A model generated the notes under the pieces. It was not told the origin of the DNA. It made no database searches and saw nothing but the letters and a program-made list of their open reading frames with translations. Position numbers and translations under genes: made by a program. Below are positions 1-10,500 of a stretch of DNA of 64,000 nucleotides, in pieces. Numbering within the stretch: the first letter of the stretch is position 1; each line of letters opens with the position of its first letter. Source of the stretch: an uncultured Bacteroides sp. (GTDB lineage: Bacteria; Bacteroidota; Bacteroidia; Cytophagales; Cyclobacteriaceae); the NCBI GenBank assembly GCA_902168185.1, contig CABHOV010000053.1, positions 58,473 to 122,472 on the forward strand, read 5' to 3'.

Positions 1-2282
1 AGCCAACGGTCCATTACGAATAAGATGAATGGCAATGCTATTAGATTTGCTAGCAGAACGAGGCCTAGAAAATTCTTCGAAACCAAAATGGCAATTTGAT
101 CGATTGAAGCGCCAAGAATTTTGCGGATGCTGATCTCCTTCTTCCTGCGCAACACAAGGTAAGAGGAAAGCCCAAAGAGTCCGAGGCACGCAACGATGAC
201 CGTTAGAAGACTGACTACATTGAATAATGTTGCAAACTGAGCGTCTGCTTTATACTGCTGATCGAAGTGGTCGGTCATAAAGAAATAGTGAAATTGATTT
301 CCCGTAAAGCTCTTGACATATTTCTTTTTCACGTTCTCTATAAGCCCACTTATGGGCACAGTTGGATCGAATCGTACAGAGAAATACTGAGTGATGCCTT
401 TATCGAATATAATTACAAGGGGAGGGATAATGGACTTAAGTGATTGGTGATGATAATCTTTAATAACTCCAATTACTTCAGGTTGAGAACCCCAGATGTC
501 GATTTTGTGCCCGAGAATTTTTTCCGGCTCATTGAAACCCAATAACCTCATGCCGGTTTCATTCACAATTACCGAGTTCCATTCTTCACGATCAGCTCCT
601 GAGAAATTATGACCTGCTATCAGATCTAAGCCATAGGTCGTAAGAAAATCTTCATTCGCCATGATTCCCTGGTAACTGTTCCCTTTGTCTACACCTTGGC
701 CAACAATGCGCACGTTGCCAGCAATGTTCTTGACTGCATGTCCTGGAACGTCAGTCGATAGGCTTACTGAACTGATTCCCGCCTGGTCAAGCAATGAATT
801 CCGGAACGTACTGAAGTTACCACGGTATGCCGGTTCATCAAACACAACCGGCCCGTGAACAACCAGCACTTGCTCTGACTCCAGCCCTGTTGCAGTTGTC
901 CGCATGAAGTGGATTTGTTTGTGAATCACAAACAAGGAAGTAATCATGGCGGCAGAACAAATAAATTGTATTGTCACCAGGGTTTGGCGCAGAAGCACGC
1001 CTTTCATGGAAGACGCAAATCCTTTCAGGACGATTAAAGGCTTGTGGCCAGACATCATAACTGCCGGGTAAATGGCAACGGATACTGCCCCAAGAAGAAA
1101 TACAATTCCGATCGTAAGCAGTGTTCCTGTTGAGTACAAGATGGAAATATCAAATGCTCGGTTTGCCATTACTGCAAAGGAGGGCAGTAACAAGATCAAC
1201 AGGATGTATGCTATTATGGTCGCCACAAGTTTGAAAAGAATGGACTCGAAAAAAAATTGCCAGATGAGTTGTTTTTTGGTGCTCCCTAATACTTTTCGAA
1301 TCCCCACTTCACGACCGCGTTCCATGGATCGGGCGGTGGCAAGATTGATATAATTGATCCAGGCAATGACCAAGATAACTACAGCTAGTAGCGTAAGGTA
1401 AAGAACAGATTTTGCATTGCCGTTTTCCGTTATTTCATCCGCTTCATTCGAGTTGAGATGAATAGCCGTTATAGGTTGCAGGATGAAATCCATCCACTCA
1501 TTCCACTCACGAAGTTCAGTACCCATTCTTTTATCTACATACGCCCGCATCTTCGCCTGCAAACTTTCTCTATCAATAGCCGAACGGAGTTCAACATACG
1601 TGTAGGTACCGACCCAGCCCCAATTCGTCATAAGATTATTCGTTTCTTCAGGTCCAAGTATCTTCCACAAGCTTTCGAATGAAAACAGTGCATCAAATCG
1701 GAAGTGACTGTTTTCCGGGACGTCTGCGAATACTCCCGTTACCTCATAGGATTGCGTTTTATTGCACATAATGATTTTTCCCAGCGGATCACTCTCTCCA
1801 AAGTAACGTCTCGCCATAGATTCTGAGATGGCAATGGTGAACGGCCTTCGCAGGACCAGTGAATCATCACCTTTGACGAGTCGAAACGAAAAGACTTTGA
1901 AGAAATCTTCAGATGCATAGAGAATATTTTCTTCCTTAAATGATTTCTCGTTGTACGCCAGGATATAGCTCTGCCGTCGAGCATTGTTCATCCGGACATA
2001 GCTCACCACTTCCGGGAAATCGGTCTTGAGATCTGACCCTATACTCATTGGTCCGGCAGCCCATCTTCGCGATAGCTCACCACCCGAATAGCGATCATTC
2101 CTTATCCTAAAAATTCGGTCTTTTTTCTCGTGAAAGTTATCATAGCTTTTCTCATGCAGGACATAGATAAATATGAACAAGCTAGCGGTTATGGAAATTA
2201 CCAAACCCGATAAATTGATCAACGTGTAGCTTTTATTCTTAAGTGTTATTCTCCCCAGAACTTTAAAAAAGTGACCAATCAT
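1..2282 (-). CDS. FtsX/MacB-like ABC transporter permease, 3' end cut by window edge
   Basis: An open frame runs from the ATG at 2282 to base 1 without a stop (about 760 residues), so the C-terminus lies outside the window. The protein begins MIGHFFKVLGRITLKNKSY, then a first membrane helix (residues about 20-40) and a large periplasmic MacB_PCD-type domain. Three helices follow, with the conserved INLATARS and EVGIRKVLGS motifs of the FtsX core. A second periplasmic domain and a second FtsX block follow (LGLFGLSSY, EISIRKILGAS). This is the usual eight-or-more-helix, duplicated permease of Bacteroidota efflux or lipoprotein-type ABC systems. By comparison with its two relatives in this window, only one or two helices should be missing. 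It lacks the N-terminal prefix those two have. No ATPase gene is visible. Family certain, substrate unknown. Confidence 0.9.
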   Translation of the reverse strand, partial: MIGHFFKVLGRITLKNKSYTLINLSGLVISITASLFIFIYVLHEKSYDNFHEKKDRIFRIRNDRYSGGELSRRWAAGPMSIGSDLKTDFPEVVSYVRMNNARRQSYILAYNEKSFKEENILYASEDFFKVFSFRLVKGDDSLVLRRPFTIAISESMARRYFGESDPLGKIIMCNKTQSYEVTGVFADVPENSHFRFDALFSFESLWKILGPEETNNLMTNWGWVGTYTYVELRSAIDRESLQAKMRAYVDKRMGTELREWNEWMDFILQPITAIHLNSNEADEITENGNAKSVLYLTLLAVVILVIAWINYINLATARSMERGREVGIRKVLGSTKKQLIWQFFFESILFKLVATIIAYILLILLLPSFAVMANRAFDISILYSTGTLLTIGIVFLLGAVSVAIYPAVMMSGHKPLIVLKGFASSMKGVLLRQTLVTIQFICSAAMITSLFVIHKQIHFMRTTATGLESEQVLVVHGPVVFDEPAYRGNFSTFRNSLLDQAGISSVSLSTDVPGHAVKNIAGNVRIVGQGVDKGNSYQGIMANEDFLTTYGLDLIAGHNFSGADREEWNSVIVNETGMRLLGFNEPEKILGHKIDIWGSQPEVIGVIKDYHHQSLKSIIPPLVIIFDKGITQYFSVRFDPTVPISGLIENVKKKYVKSFTGNQFHYFFMTDHFDQQYKADAQFATLFNVVSLLTVIVACLGLFGLSSYLVLRRKKEISIRKILGASIDQIAILVSKNFLGLVLLANLIALPFILFVMDRW

Positions 2283-2807
2283 AGTAATGCGATTTTGATA
2301 ACTTAAATACGTTAGGTACTTACTCGCTTTTTAAAATCGTCTGCCGGATTTGAGCGCGCAGCGCGAAGTATTTGAAATGCCGATGCCAGCCTAAAAGTGG
2401 TAACAAGATTTTTTGAACATCACTCAACAGTTTCAAAAAGATCTAATGAATTTTAACGTGATCTGTTGCTCGGTAACACAATTCAGAAGACCAACCAAAC
2501 CCATCCAGTAAACTTAATTTACGCAATCTTATTACAAGGTAAGAACGAAGTTTTTTTACCAGTCAAATTGTATATCATTAACTGATTTGTGTTTTCATTC
2601 TGTAACAGAATGAAATGCCAAAAGAATTCTTAAAGAGCGAGTGGGGGAACCAGTGGCTGGCATCGTGTCAAGACTTCCTTAAAGCGTATATTCCTGTCGA
2701 GTATGTTGGCGAAGTTTTTTAACACCAAGAAGTGATTTACGGGAAGAACGTGGAACGCATTTTTATCGCTTCCTTCTGATAGTTTATAACCAATAGTTGT
2801 AACGAAG
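2283..2807. other. Intergenic region with dyad and a possible 35-codon ORF
   Basis: This 525-bp gap separates the divergent permease and hydrolase genes, so it should hold promoters for both. I see no clear TAnnTTTG core. It contains the perfect dyad at 2593-2615. A short ORF at 2615-2722 (+) reads MPKEFLKSEWGNQWLASCQD and ends in EYVGEVF. It has plausible codon use but no recognised relatives, and could be a small gene or chance. Confidence 0.4.
2593..2615. promoter_or_regulatory. Perfect 11-bp inverted repeat, candidate operator
   Basis: The arms are TTTCATTCTGT (2593-2603) and ACAGAATGAAA (2605-2615), separated by one base. There is no T-tract on either side, so an operator is more likely than a terminator. 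It lies about 190 bp before the hydrolase start and 310 bp before the divergent permease start. The cognate regulator is unknown. Confidence 0.55.
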
Positions 2808-3761
2808 ATGAAGTTTGAACGCCAGAGAGTATCATTCATGTCCAGGGGAATAACCTGTGGTGGCTATTTATTTACACCGCCTCGACAAACGACAGCCCGG
2901 TTACCATGCGTGGTAATGGCCAACGGATTTTCCGGAACCATGGATTGGATTCTTCCGGACTTTGCCAAGGCTTTCGCCTCAAGTGGTTTTGCCACGCTGA
3001 TCTTCGACTATAGACATCTCGGGGAAAGCGAAGGTATACCACGCCAATTGATTGAGCCGTCAGAACAATTAACGGATCTCAGAAATGCCATCGCTTTTGT
3101 CAAGCGCCAGGACATCGTTGACCCAAACCGGATTGCACTATGGGGAACCTCACTTGGCGGCAGCCACGTGGTCCGGATAGCTGCCGAAGACCAGACCATT
3201 TCCGCCGTCATTGGAAATATGCCTGCCATTGATGCAATCAAAGGAAGTAATGTAAAAGCTAAAATAAAAAAAACTGGAGGGACAAACATTCAACTTGTTA
3301 CAGCCTCTGTCAAGCTATTGGTTGCCGGTGTTGTTGACACAGTCAGAGGATGGTTAGGATTCAACCCATGCTATCTGAAAGTCTTCGGCAAACCAGGCAA
3401 AGCATTCTTTGCAGATCCGGCTTTGGCAGCACGATTTGAAAATCTAAAAAAGAATAGCCCCACCTGGAGAAACAAAGTGGCTGCAAGGTTCCTGTTTAAA
3501 GCACCTCGATACAAGGAGGGCACCTTCGAGAAGATCAAGGCACCTATACTTTTGACCCTCGCCACTGATGATGTCGAAGTATCAATTGATTACATTAAAG
3601 AAAAGGCACGTAACGCCCGATCTGTAGAAATAAAGGAATACCCCTCCAGTCATTTTGACCTCTACCATGGGGAAGTACTCACCAGTGTGATTGAAGATCA
3701 ACTTGCTTTTTTAAACAAGAAATTGATGCCGTCTCCTAGGCAGTCCGTTGAAACCGCCTGA
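2808..3761 (+). CDS. Alpha/beta hydrolase
   Basis: This 317-residue cytoplasmic protein has no signal peptide. The strand order fits the alpha/beta hydrolase fold: an oxyanion-region NGFSG at about residues 39-43, DYRHLGES at 67-74, and the nucleophile elbow GTSLGG with Ser115. A late Asp in ATDD (254/255) and a His in SSHFD (His282) complete the likely Ser-Asp-His triad. A cap insertion of roughly 100 residues sits between strand 6 and the Asp. It resembles the broad dienelactone-hydrolase/acetyl-esterase-like groups of Bacteroidota, whose substrates are mostly unknown. It is monocistronic, since the next gene is convergent. The ATG at 2808 fits the fold start, and Met11 is a possible alternative. 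Confidence 0.85.
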   Translation: MKFERQRVSFMSRGITCGGYLFTPPRQTTARLPCVVMANGFSGTMDWILPDFAKAFASSGFATLIFDYRHLGESEGIPRQLIEPSEQLTDLRNAIAFVKRQDIVDPNRIALWGTSLGGSHVVRIAAEDQTISAVIGNMPAIDAIKGSNVKAKIKKTGGTNIQLVTASVKLLVAGVVDTVRGWLGFNPCYLKVFGKPGKAFFADPALAARFENLKKNSPTWRNKVAARFLFKAPRYKEGTFEKIKAPILLTLATDDVEVSIDYIKEKARNARSVEIKEYPSSHFDLYHGEVLTSVIEDQLAFLNKKLMPSPRQSVETA

Positions 3762-3853
3762 CATAGCAATCACGCCAGTGGAGCATCGGGGTTTATCTCC
3801 ATCCACACCGTGAAACTTTGCTATGATAAGATTGGCTGTAACTACTTGTTACC

Positions 3854-4591
3854 TCAGATTGACTTTCTCTCACTCTCTACGGTATATACAAAGCTGTCGC
3901 CACGATAGTAGCCATAGTTGAATTCTATAGGATTTTTGCTTTCATCGTAAACCAGGCGCTTGCGAAACAACACTGGCTCGTCAGCAGCGATGTTCAATTT
4001 CTTGTAAATATTCTGAGGCGCTTTAATAGCGGTTAACTCCTCATACGAAAGTGAAGCTCTGACTTTATATTTCTCTTCGAGGATTTCATACAGCGGTTTA
4101 CTGAAATCTTCATTCCCTGTCATGCCGATGGACGGATTGAAATAGGAAACAAAATAAACAAACGGAAAATTTTCTTTCCCTCTCAACCTCTCCAGGCATA
4201 ACACACGACTGGATGGTTTCAAATCAAAAAAGGAAAGCACAGCTTTTTCCGGAATCACCCAGCTTATATGCAGTTCAAAGTTATGAACCGAAATTCCCAG
4301 GGCTTTCATCTCCTGCGAAAAGCTCAGCCAGTTCTTTGCTCGTCCAAATACGCCCTTGGTAGACACGGTAGTGCCGTAGCCTTTTTTACGAGATAGTATA
4401 CCTTCATTCACCAGTTTGGAGATAGCTTGTCGAAGGGTATTTCTAGAAATTCCAAGGTGGCTTGAAAGTTCGACTTCGTTGGGAAGTAATTTTCCCTCCT
4501 GGTATTCCTTCTTCTTGATGAGCTCCCGCAAAAGCATTTCGGTCTGTATGTGCAGAGGCGTTGAGCTGTTATGATCTATTTGTATTTTCAC
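3854..4591 (-). CDS. GntR-family regulator with UTRA sensor domain
   Basis: The 245-residue protein has an N-terminal winged helix (residues about 5-75) with the GntR signature LLPNEVELSSHLGISRNTLR and a wing around RKKGYGTTV. It is followed by a UTRA effector domain (about 95-240) of the HutC subfamily, with VLCLERLR and YDESKNPIEFNYGYYRGD. Such regulators usually bind a sugar or sugar phosphate and release from short palindromes. It follows the susCD operon on the same strand but is separated by a strong hairpin at 4768-4814, so it probably has its own promoter. The conserved TATG(TT/AA)CATA sites at 11082, 11215, 11233, 21865 and 21977 are its most likely targets (inference). A phosphorylated mannose product would be a sensible inducer. 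Confidence 0.92.
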   Translation of the reverse strand: MKIQIDHNSSTPLHIQTEMLLRELIKKKEYQEGKLLPNEVELSSHLGISRNTLRQAISKLVNEGILSRKKGYGTTVSTKGVFGRAKNWLSFSQEMKALGISVHNFELHISWVIPEKAVLSFFDLKPSSRVLCLERLRGKENFPFVYFVSYFNPSIGMTGNEDFSKPLYEILEEKYKVRASLSYEELTAIKAPQNIYKKLNIAADEPVLFRKRLVYDESKNPIEFNYGYYRGDSFVYTVESERKSI

Positions 4592-4767
4592 TCGCTGGTA
4601 AAGGATTTGGAAGCTTTCGGACCAATTTTAATCATTTTAATTGAACACGTTTATAAAATGTTTCGGTAATTGTTCTTTCAAATGTTCAGTCGTCCATGCT
4701 TGTGGTCAAGTATGAGACAATCAAGCCGCAGCAGGAGGGATGCAGATAGCCGTGCTTGAAAACAAAA

Positions 4768-4814
4768 TATAGTTCCCGAAGGCATTGAATAGATACCTTC
4801 GGGAATGAACTATA
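4768..4814 (-). terminator. Intrinsic terminator of the susCD operon
   Basis: A hairpin pairs TTCCCGAAGG (4773-4782) with CCTTCGGGAA (4796-4805), and the pairing extends outward as TATAGTT/AACTATA. On the minus strand it is followed by a T-rich run (complement of aaaacaaaatat). It lies just beyond the stop of the DUF3823 lipoprotein gene and separates susCD from the regulator gene. Confidence 0.8.
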
Positions 4815-4822
4815 TATTTACC

Positions 4823-5572
4823 TCACCGTGTGGTGATCTCCTTAACGGTGGTATAGTTGTAAACATTCGTGCTGTTTACCTGCTTGCTGGTTCTGGCGCC
4901 CACTCTTAAAAAATACTTTCGTGAGTAAGCGGGGAAGGTACGTTGTGAACCTGTGCCGATGCCGCCTGGCCACCCCGTTGTAATGGAAATAGTTTCGCCC
5001 ACTACGGGCAACGTTGCGCCTGTTAACTTCGTGGAGAAGTTAGGGCTATAGCTGAAGTCTCCCACGTATTGAGTCTCGCTTACAAATAACCAGACTTCAG
5101 TCAATGGCTCTTGATAATCCGGATGGGTTGTACCCCGGTCGATCTTTACCTGGATGGTGGCCGTACCATTTTCATTAACTACCGGCTCACCGACCCATGC
5201 AACACGCAGGAAGGGTTCAACCTCATACTTTTTTTCAACTGTGCCGGCTATCTGAATTCTTTCCTCCGGCACCGGAACAAAGGCACCTTCCGGTGTTATA
5301 CCGTACTCACCGCTGAATATTTTGTTGTTATTGAATTCACCACTCATCATGGCGTACATGTAGTACGGCGTAGGAGTTTCACTCCAGCTATATTCCATCA
5401 TCTTGATGCGCACACCTGTGTTGCCGATGGCGGTTTGAAAAGGCTCACCGGTTTCTGCATCTACAATAGAACCTTTAAATGTTTCGGCAGGAGCAGGGTA
5501 ATTATCTTCGTCGCAGGAAGAGAGACCTGCCACGAGCAGAAGCGACAATGCTATATATAGTATACTTTTCAT
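4823..5572 (-). CDS. DUF3823-type outer-membrane lipoprotein of the SusCD locus
   Basis: The 249-residue precursor has a lipoprotein signal peptide with lipobox GLSSC (Cys20) followed by DEDNY. The N-terminal part carries a carboxypeptidase-regulatory-like beta fold (FKGSIVDAETGEPFQTA, about residues 33-50) and the body resembles DUF3823, a family nearly always encoded next to susD. It is likely surface-exposed and helps glycan capture. It begins 20 bp after the susD stop, so it is the third gene of a susC-susD-DUF3823 operon and is followed by the terminator at 4768-4814. The family assignment rests on sequence character and context. Confidence 0.82.
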   Translation of the reverse strand: MKSILYIALSLLLVAGLSSCDEDNYPAPAETFKGSIVDAETGEPFQTAIGNTGVRIKMMEYSWSETPTPYYMYAMMSGEFNNNKIFSGEYGITPEGAFVPVPEERIQIAGTVEKKYEVEPFLRVAWVGEPVVNENGTATIQVKIDRGTTHPDYQEPLTEVWLFVSETQYVGDFSYSPNFSTKLTGATLPVVGETISITTGWPGGIGTGSQRTFPAYSRKYFLRVGARTSKQVNSTNVYNYTTVKEITTR

Positions 5573-5592
5573 GACTCAGTAATTTTGAATGG

Positions 5593-7548
5593 TTAGAAGC
5601 CAGGATTTTGTTTTGTATTCGGATTCTTGTTGATCTCAGCCTCAGGAATCTGTTGATAGTAGTATCGCGTGTCGAAAGTAAAGATGTATTGGAATCCGCC
5701 ACGAGGTTCCTGGAATTTCACAGACAGGAAATACTTCTGTGCATCGGTGGAATAATATGTGTTGAGAATTCTGAAGCGCCTGTTGTTTTGTTCTTCGTGC
5801 AGAATTCTCCAGCGTTTAAGATCCCAGTATGTTTTGTTCTCGAAGGCAAGTTCCTTCCGTCTCTCGGTACGAATAACATTGATGTTATTGAGATCAACTT
5901 CACTGGCAAGCAAGGTTGCGCCTGCACGCTCGCGTATACTGTTGATGTTGTTATAGGCAACAGTGAGGTAATTATCTCCGGATGCACCAGCCAAGTGTAA
6001 TTCATACGCAGCCTCTGCCTGGTTGAGCAATACTTCTGCATAACGAATTTCGATCCAGCTCTGTGTAGAATTAAAGCCGGTGGTCGGGCCGCTCTCGTTG
6101 AGATATTTGGCAAGATATATACCTCCGATGTTACCGAAGTCCCAATTGGAAACAGGACCATTGGCACCGGCAGCTTTCATCGTTGCTCCATGCGGATCAC
6201 CGGGCTCAAGATTTACCACGGGGTTCGTTCCTAAACCTGATGCAAGTATGAGATTCGAATCAGAGAAATCCGCTACATTTCCAATGTCACCTTCGCTGGC
6301 GAGGGGAGAAATTCCACCGCTCGCATCGCCTTTCCATATACCCCGGCGAATTTCGATCACCTGACCTCGATAGGTATCCATCGGTAAAATTACTGTTCCG
6401 CGTAAGCGAGGTTCTGCGTTGGCGAACGCATCGAGTGGAGAATTGAAAAGATAGTAATGATTGTTCTCGTCAATATTGTCGAAGTGTCCTTCTTCGTCTT
6501 TGGCAATGCCATCAAACATTTCAACGAAGTCAACCGTAGGGTTTACTTCCGAATCGTTACCGCCTGTTTTAGTTTGGTTGGGTTGTACCGACTCATCGTA
6601 GTTATGCGTGCTGTTTGTTTGATCGTAGTACTTTACAAAAATGTTTTCCGTTGTTTCAGTCATGAATAACGCCCTGAAATTTTTAGCCTGCGCTACCTTA
6701 TCACCGGCTGCCCACTGCCCTTTGTATAGTGCATATTTATTGGATTCAACCACCAGCTTTGCTGCATCGTAGGCTGCCTTGAAATAGTCGTTTGCACGAT
6801 TCGAAGGAACGCCACAAATGCGTACCGATGCACCGTTCTGTTCCTGAACTTCATTTACCATGTTATACTTGGCTATACTTCCTGCATATAGCATGGCTCT
6901 TGATTTAAAGGCAGCAGCCACGTATTTATTCACGCGGCCTTTTGACGGTGAGGTCTCCGGCAGGTTTGCTATAGCTTCATCAAGATCAGCAGCAATAAAA
7001 TCCCAGATCGCTTCTTCCGATGCACGGAAAAGACGCGTGCCGTTTATATCAACTGAACCCGGATAATCGATAGGCTCGGTAACTAAAGGAACGCCACCAT
7101 ATCGCTTTACCAAAGCAAAGTATGTATAGGCCCTGCAGAAATGCGCTTCGGCCAGGTATGTTTTTGTCTCTGCTTCTCCGAGTACAGAAGCACGCTCCGG
7201 TAATTTTTGAAAGAGCGTATTGATATCACGAAGTTCAGCATAGCCTTCGTCCCAATAGTAGAAGCCTTCGTTATCGGCACCTTGTGTATCACGACCAACG
7301 GCTTCTCCGGTGAGCGCCGCCATTTGTTTGAATAGCGTGCCGCTGAAGTTGAAACCGGAAGGATAGTAATATTTGAAATCTTCTATCGGGAGCCTGCTAT
7401 AGATGCGGGCGACATTACTCAATACGCCTGCATTGCTACCAAAGACCTCATCTTCGCCCAGCACGTTGATGGGTGCTATATCCAGGTCCGTGCACGCTGA
7501 TATGGTTAAGGTCAAACTTATCGTTGTTATAATTTTTCTAAGTTTCAT
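5593..7548 (-). CDS. SusD/RagB-family glycan-binding lipoprotein
   Basis: The 651-residue protein starts MKLRKIITTISLTLTISAC, a lipobox signal with Cys19, then TDLDIAP as in many SusD proteins. The N-terminal half holds the TPR-like helices (AEAHFCRAYTYFALVKRYGG, about residues 133-152) and the C-terminal RagB/SusD domain has IRYAEVLLNQAEAAYEL and RTERRKELAFE. It ends NPGF, the usual SusD terminus. It caps the SusC channel and binds oligosaccharide at the cell surface. It starts 12 bp after susC and is co-transcribed with it. The neighbouring enzymes point to alpha-mannosides. It is somewhat longer than the usual 500-600 residues. Confidence 0.95.
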   Translation of the reverse strand: MKLRKIITTISLTLTISACTDLDIAPINVLGEDEVFGSNAGVLSNVARIYSRLPIEDFKYYYPSGFNFSGTLFKQMAALTGEAVGRDTQGADNEGFYYWDEGYAELRDINTLFQKLPERASVLGEAETKTYLAEAHFCRAYTYFALVKRYGGVPLVTEPIDYPGSVDINGTRLFRASEEAIWDFIAADLDEAIANLPETSPSKGRVNKYVAAAFKSRAMLYAGSIAKYNMVNEVQEQNGASVRICGVPSNRANDYFKAAYDAAKLVVESNKYALYKGQWAAGDKVAQAKNFRALFMTETTENIFVKYYDQTNSTHNYDESVQPNQTKTGGNDSEVNPTVDFVEMFDGIAKDEEGHFDNIDENNHYYLFNSPLDAFANAEPRLRGTVILPMDTYRGQVIEIRRGIWKGDASGGISPLASEGDIGNVADFSDSNLILASGLGTNPVVNLEPGDPHGATMKAAGANGPVSNWDFGNIGGIYLAKYLNESGPTTGFNSTQSWIEIRYAEVLLNQAEAAYELHLAGASGDNYLTVAYNNINSIRERAGATLLASEVDLNNINVIRTERRKELAFENKTYWDLKRWRILHEEQNNRRFRILNTYYSTDAQKYFLSVKFQEPRGGFQYIFTFDTRYYYQQIPEAEINKNPNTKQNPGF

Positions 7549-7560
7549 AAATCGTGAGGT

Positions 7561-10500
7561 TTAGAATTTAGCAGTCAAGCCAACGGAAAAGGACTTGTTG
7601 ATCGGATAGTTATAGCCCAGATCGGTAAGGCCTGCTTTGGTGATATCGTTGGTAGTATAGAATTCCGGATCCATATATCTCAGCTTGGTGAACGTAAGCA
7701 GGTTGTATGCATTTACATATACTCTTACACTTTGCAGTGAGATCCTGTCCAGTATTGTATTGGGCAGTGTGTAGCCAATCTCAATGCTCTTCAACCGGAT
7801 ATAGGCAGCATTCTGAATATTGAAATCAGAAGTAGCATTCGGTGATGTTCCGGTATAACCATATTCACCCGCTACCCATTCTGTCGCAGGATCATATGGG
7901 TCTGCATTTGGATCAGCAGGATGCCAGCGGTCTGTGAAATCACTAAGGGCATTACTATTTGACCAAAGTGGCTGGTAAAGGAATTCGCGCGCGATGACAT
8001 ACTTCTTACCGGATCCCTGCCATAACATGGTTAAGTCAACACCTTTCCATTGACCACCGAGGGTGATACCATAGTTGATGAGTGGGACCTGACCATTCGT
8101 AGCAAGTGGATGAACGTCCAGGTCACTGATCCAGCCATCACCGTTCCAATCGAGATACTGATAGTCACCCGGCACAGAACCACGCCCGATATATACCGGG
8201 TTATAGTATATATCATCCCAGTTCGTCATGCGACCATCGCCTTCATAACCCCACCATATATTGTTGTTCCGGTCATTAAGACCATTGCGCCAGTTCAGGT
8301 AGGAGTTGCCCGCGCGCGCCATCTCGTAATACTTTGTCCTTGTCCTTGTATAGGATATATTACCTCTTACCTGGTATGTGATCTCGCCGATACGATTGGT
8401 ATGGCGTAACTCTACTTCGAAGCCACGGCTCACGTCGCTGTTCAAATTCTCCTGCGGAAGATTTGCGCCCACTATACCCGGCAGACTTTGAATGCGTGTG
8501 GCAAGAAGACCCGTGCGATCCCGATTGAAGAACTCAACCGTTGCTCCGAGCAGTCCATTCCATGCATCAACGTCCAATCCTATATTTGTTGTCTTGGCTT
8601 TGTACCAGGTTATTGAATTGTTTGCCAGCCCGGTACTGCTGGATGCAGAGACAAATGAATTTCCAAATATATACCCTGGAGGAAGTCCGGTACGTCCTAT
8701 ACCTGTACCCGTAACCGGATATTGATAGCCGCTCACAAACTGATAGGTTAAGCCACTGTCATCTCCGGTGATACCGTACGATCCGCGGACCTTGAGGTTA
8801 TCAATAAAATTAAGAGATGAGTTGGCAGACCAGAACGGCTCCTCCGAAATTCTCCAGCCGGCTGACACAGCAGGGAAGAAGCCCCAGCGATTGTCTTTGG
8901 GAAACTTCGATGAACCTTCATAACGATACGAGAACTCCGCCAGATATTTATTCTTGAAGCCATAAGAAGCACGACCTACTGATGCACGATTCGCATAGTC
9001 GTAAAGTGAAGTACTCGAGGTACTCTGCAGTATCTCCTGGTTCTCGGTTATACCTCCGAAGATCTGATCCAAGGGTAACACTCCGTATCTGCGGCCGTAA
9101 AAGTTGTCGCCCTGGTAATGCGAATTCTCCAGGAGGTTCATGATGCTTACATGATGATTTCCGAAGTCGCGTTCGAACGCAATTTGTAATCGCCACAAGC
9201 TCGCATTCTTGGAGTAAAAGAAGCGTGAGATCCTGCTGTTGCCACGACTCTGTGTGTTGGCCTGGTATGCTGCACCGGTAGGTAAATACAATGTATAGGC
9301 CTTCGTATACTCTTTGTTATCATTCATGGTATAGTCGTAGCTATAGAGCCCTTTGAATGAAAGACCTTCCAGGAAGGGAACATCGTATGTGAGACTTGCG
9401 CTGGACTGAAACCATTTGCTTTGATATGTATTCTCACCGACAAGTTCTTTATCCATCATGGCCACCGGGTTGAGAATGACGTTCCAGTCCATCATCGAAT
9501 ATTTTTTAGTCGCCTCATCGTAGTATACCTTATCCATCGGGCGCTGTAGCCACATGGCCCGGATGATATCATTTGAACCGTAGGGTGATGACTCACGTTT
9601 GTCAGAGAACCCCGCCAGGTTCAATTCAAACTGTATATTCTTGCTAACCTTTGCTGAGACATTACTGCGCAAAGTATATTTCTCGTAGTTGATGGCATCC
9701 GTCTGCAGGAAACTGCCTTGATACTGATATCCTACACTGGAGTAGTATGTGATTTTGTCGTTGCCACCGGTAGCACTTAGGGTATGTTGTGTTTGAGGTG
9801 CACTCTTGCGCATAACAGCCTCTTTCCAATTGGTAGATGCCTTGGTGCCATTGCGATAGGACTCAATCTCCTCCGGAGTATATTTGAGTGATGGATTACT
9901 GTTGTCGACATTGTGGCGGTCTCTTTCATTGAAGAGTGTCATCCACTGGGGAGCATCAACGAGATCGGGGTAATTAGAGGGAACCTGCCAGGCCATGTTA
10001 CCTGAATAGGTAATGCTGGGTTCACCTGTTTTTGTTCCCTTTTTCGTAGTGATGATGATAACACCGTTTGCTGCACGCGATCCGAATACAGCAGCAGACG
10101 CATCCTTTACGACTGATATACTCTCTATATCTTCCGGATCAATACGCGCCATGTTATCGCGCGGTATACCATCGACAACCACCAGTGGAGTGCCGAATCC
10201 ACGGATGTCAATAGAACTATTAAATTGTCCGGGCTCACTGGAATTCTGCCGAACACGAAGACCTGGAACTTTACCCGTGAGCATGTTCTGCACGTTCTCG
10301 TTTCGGGTTGTTACGATCTCTTCACTCGTTACTGCAGAGACAGCACCGGTCAACGTTTCTTTCTTTTGAGTGCCATAGCCAACCACCACAACTTCACTGA
10401 GCTGTTGAATGTCGGTGGTCAGTCCTATATCGATCACTGTTCTGGAGCTGACCGTAACTTCCTGCGAAAGAAAGCCTATAAAGGAGAAGACTAAGACCGC

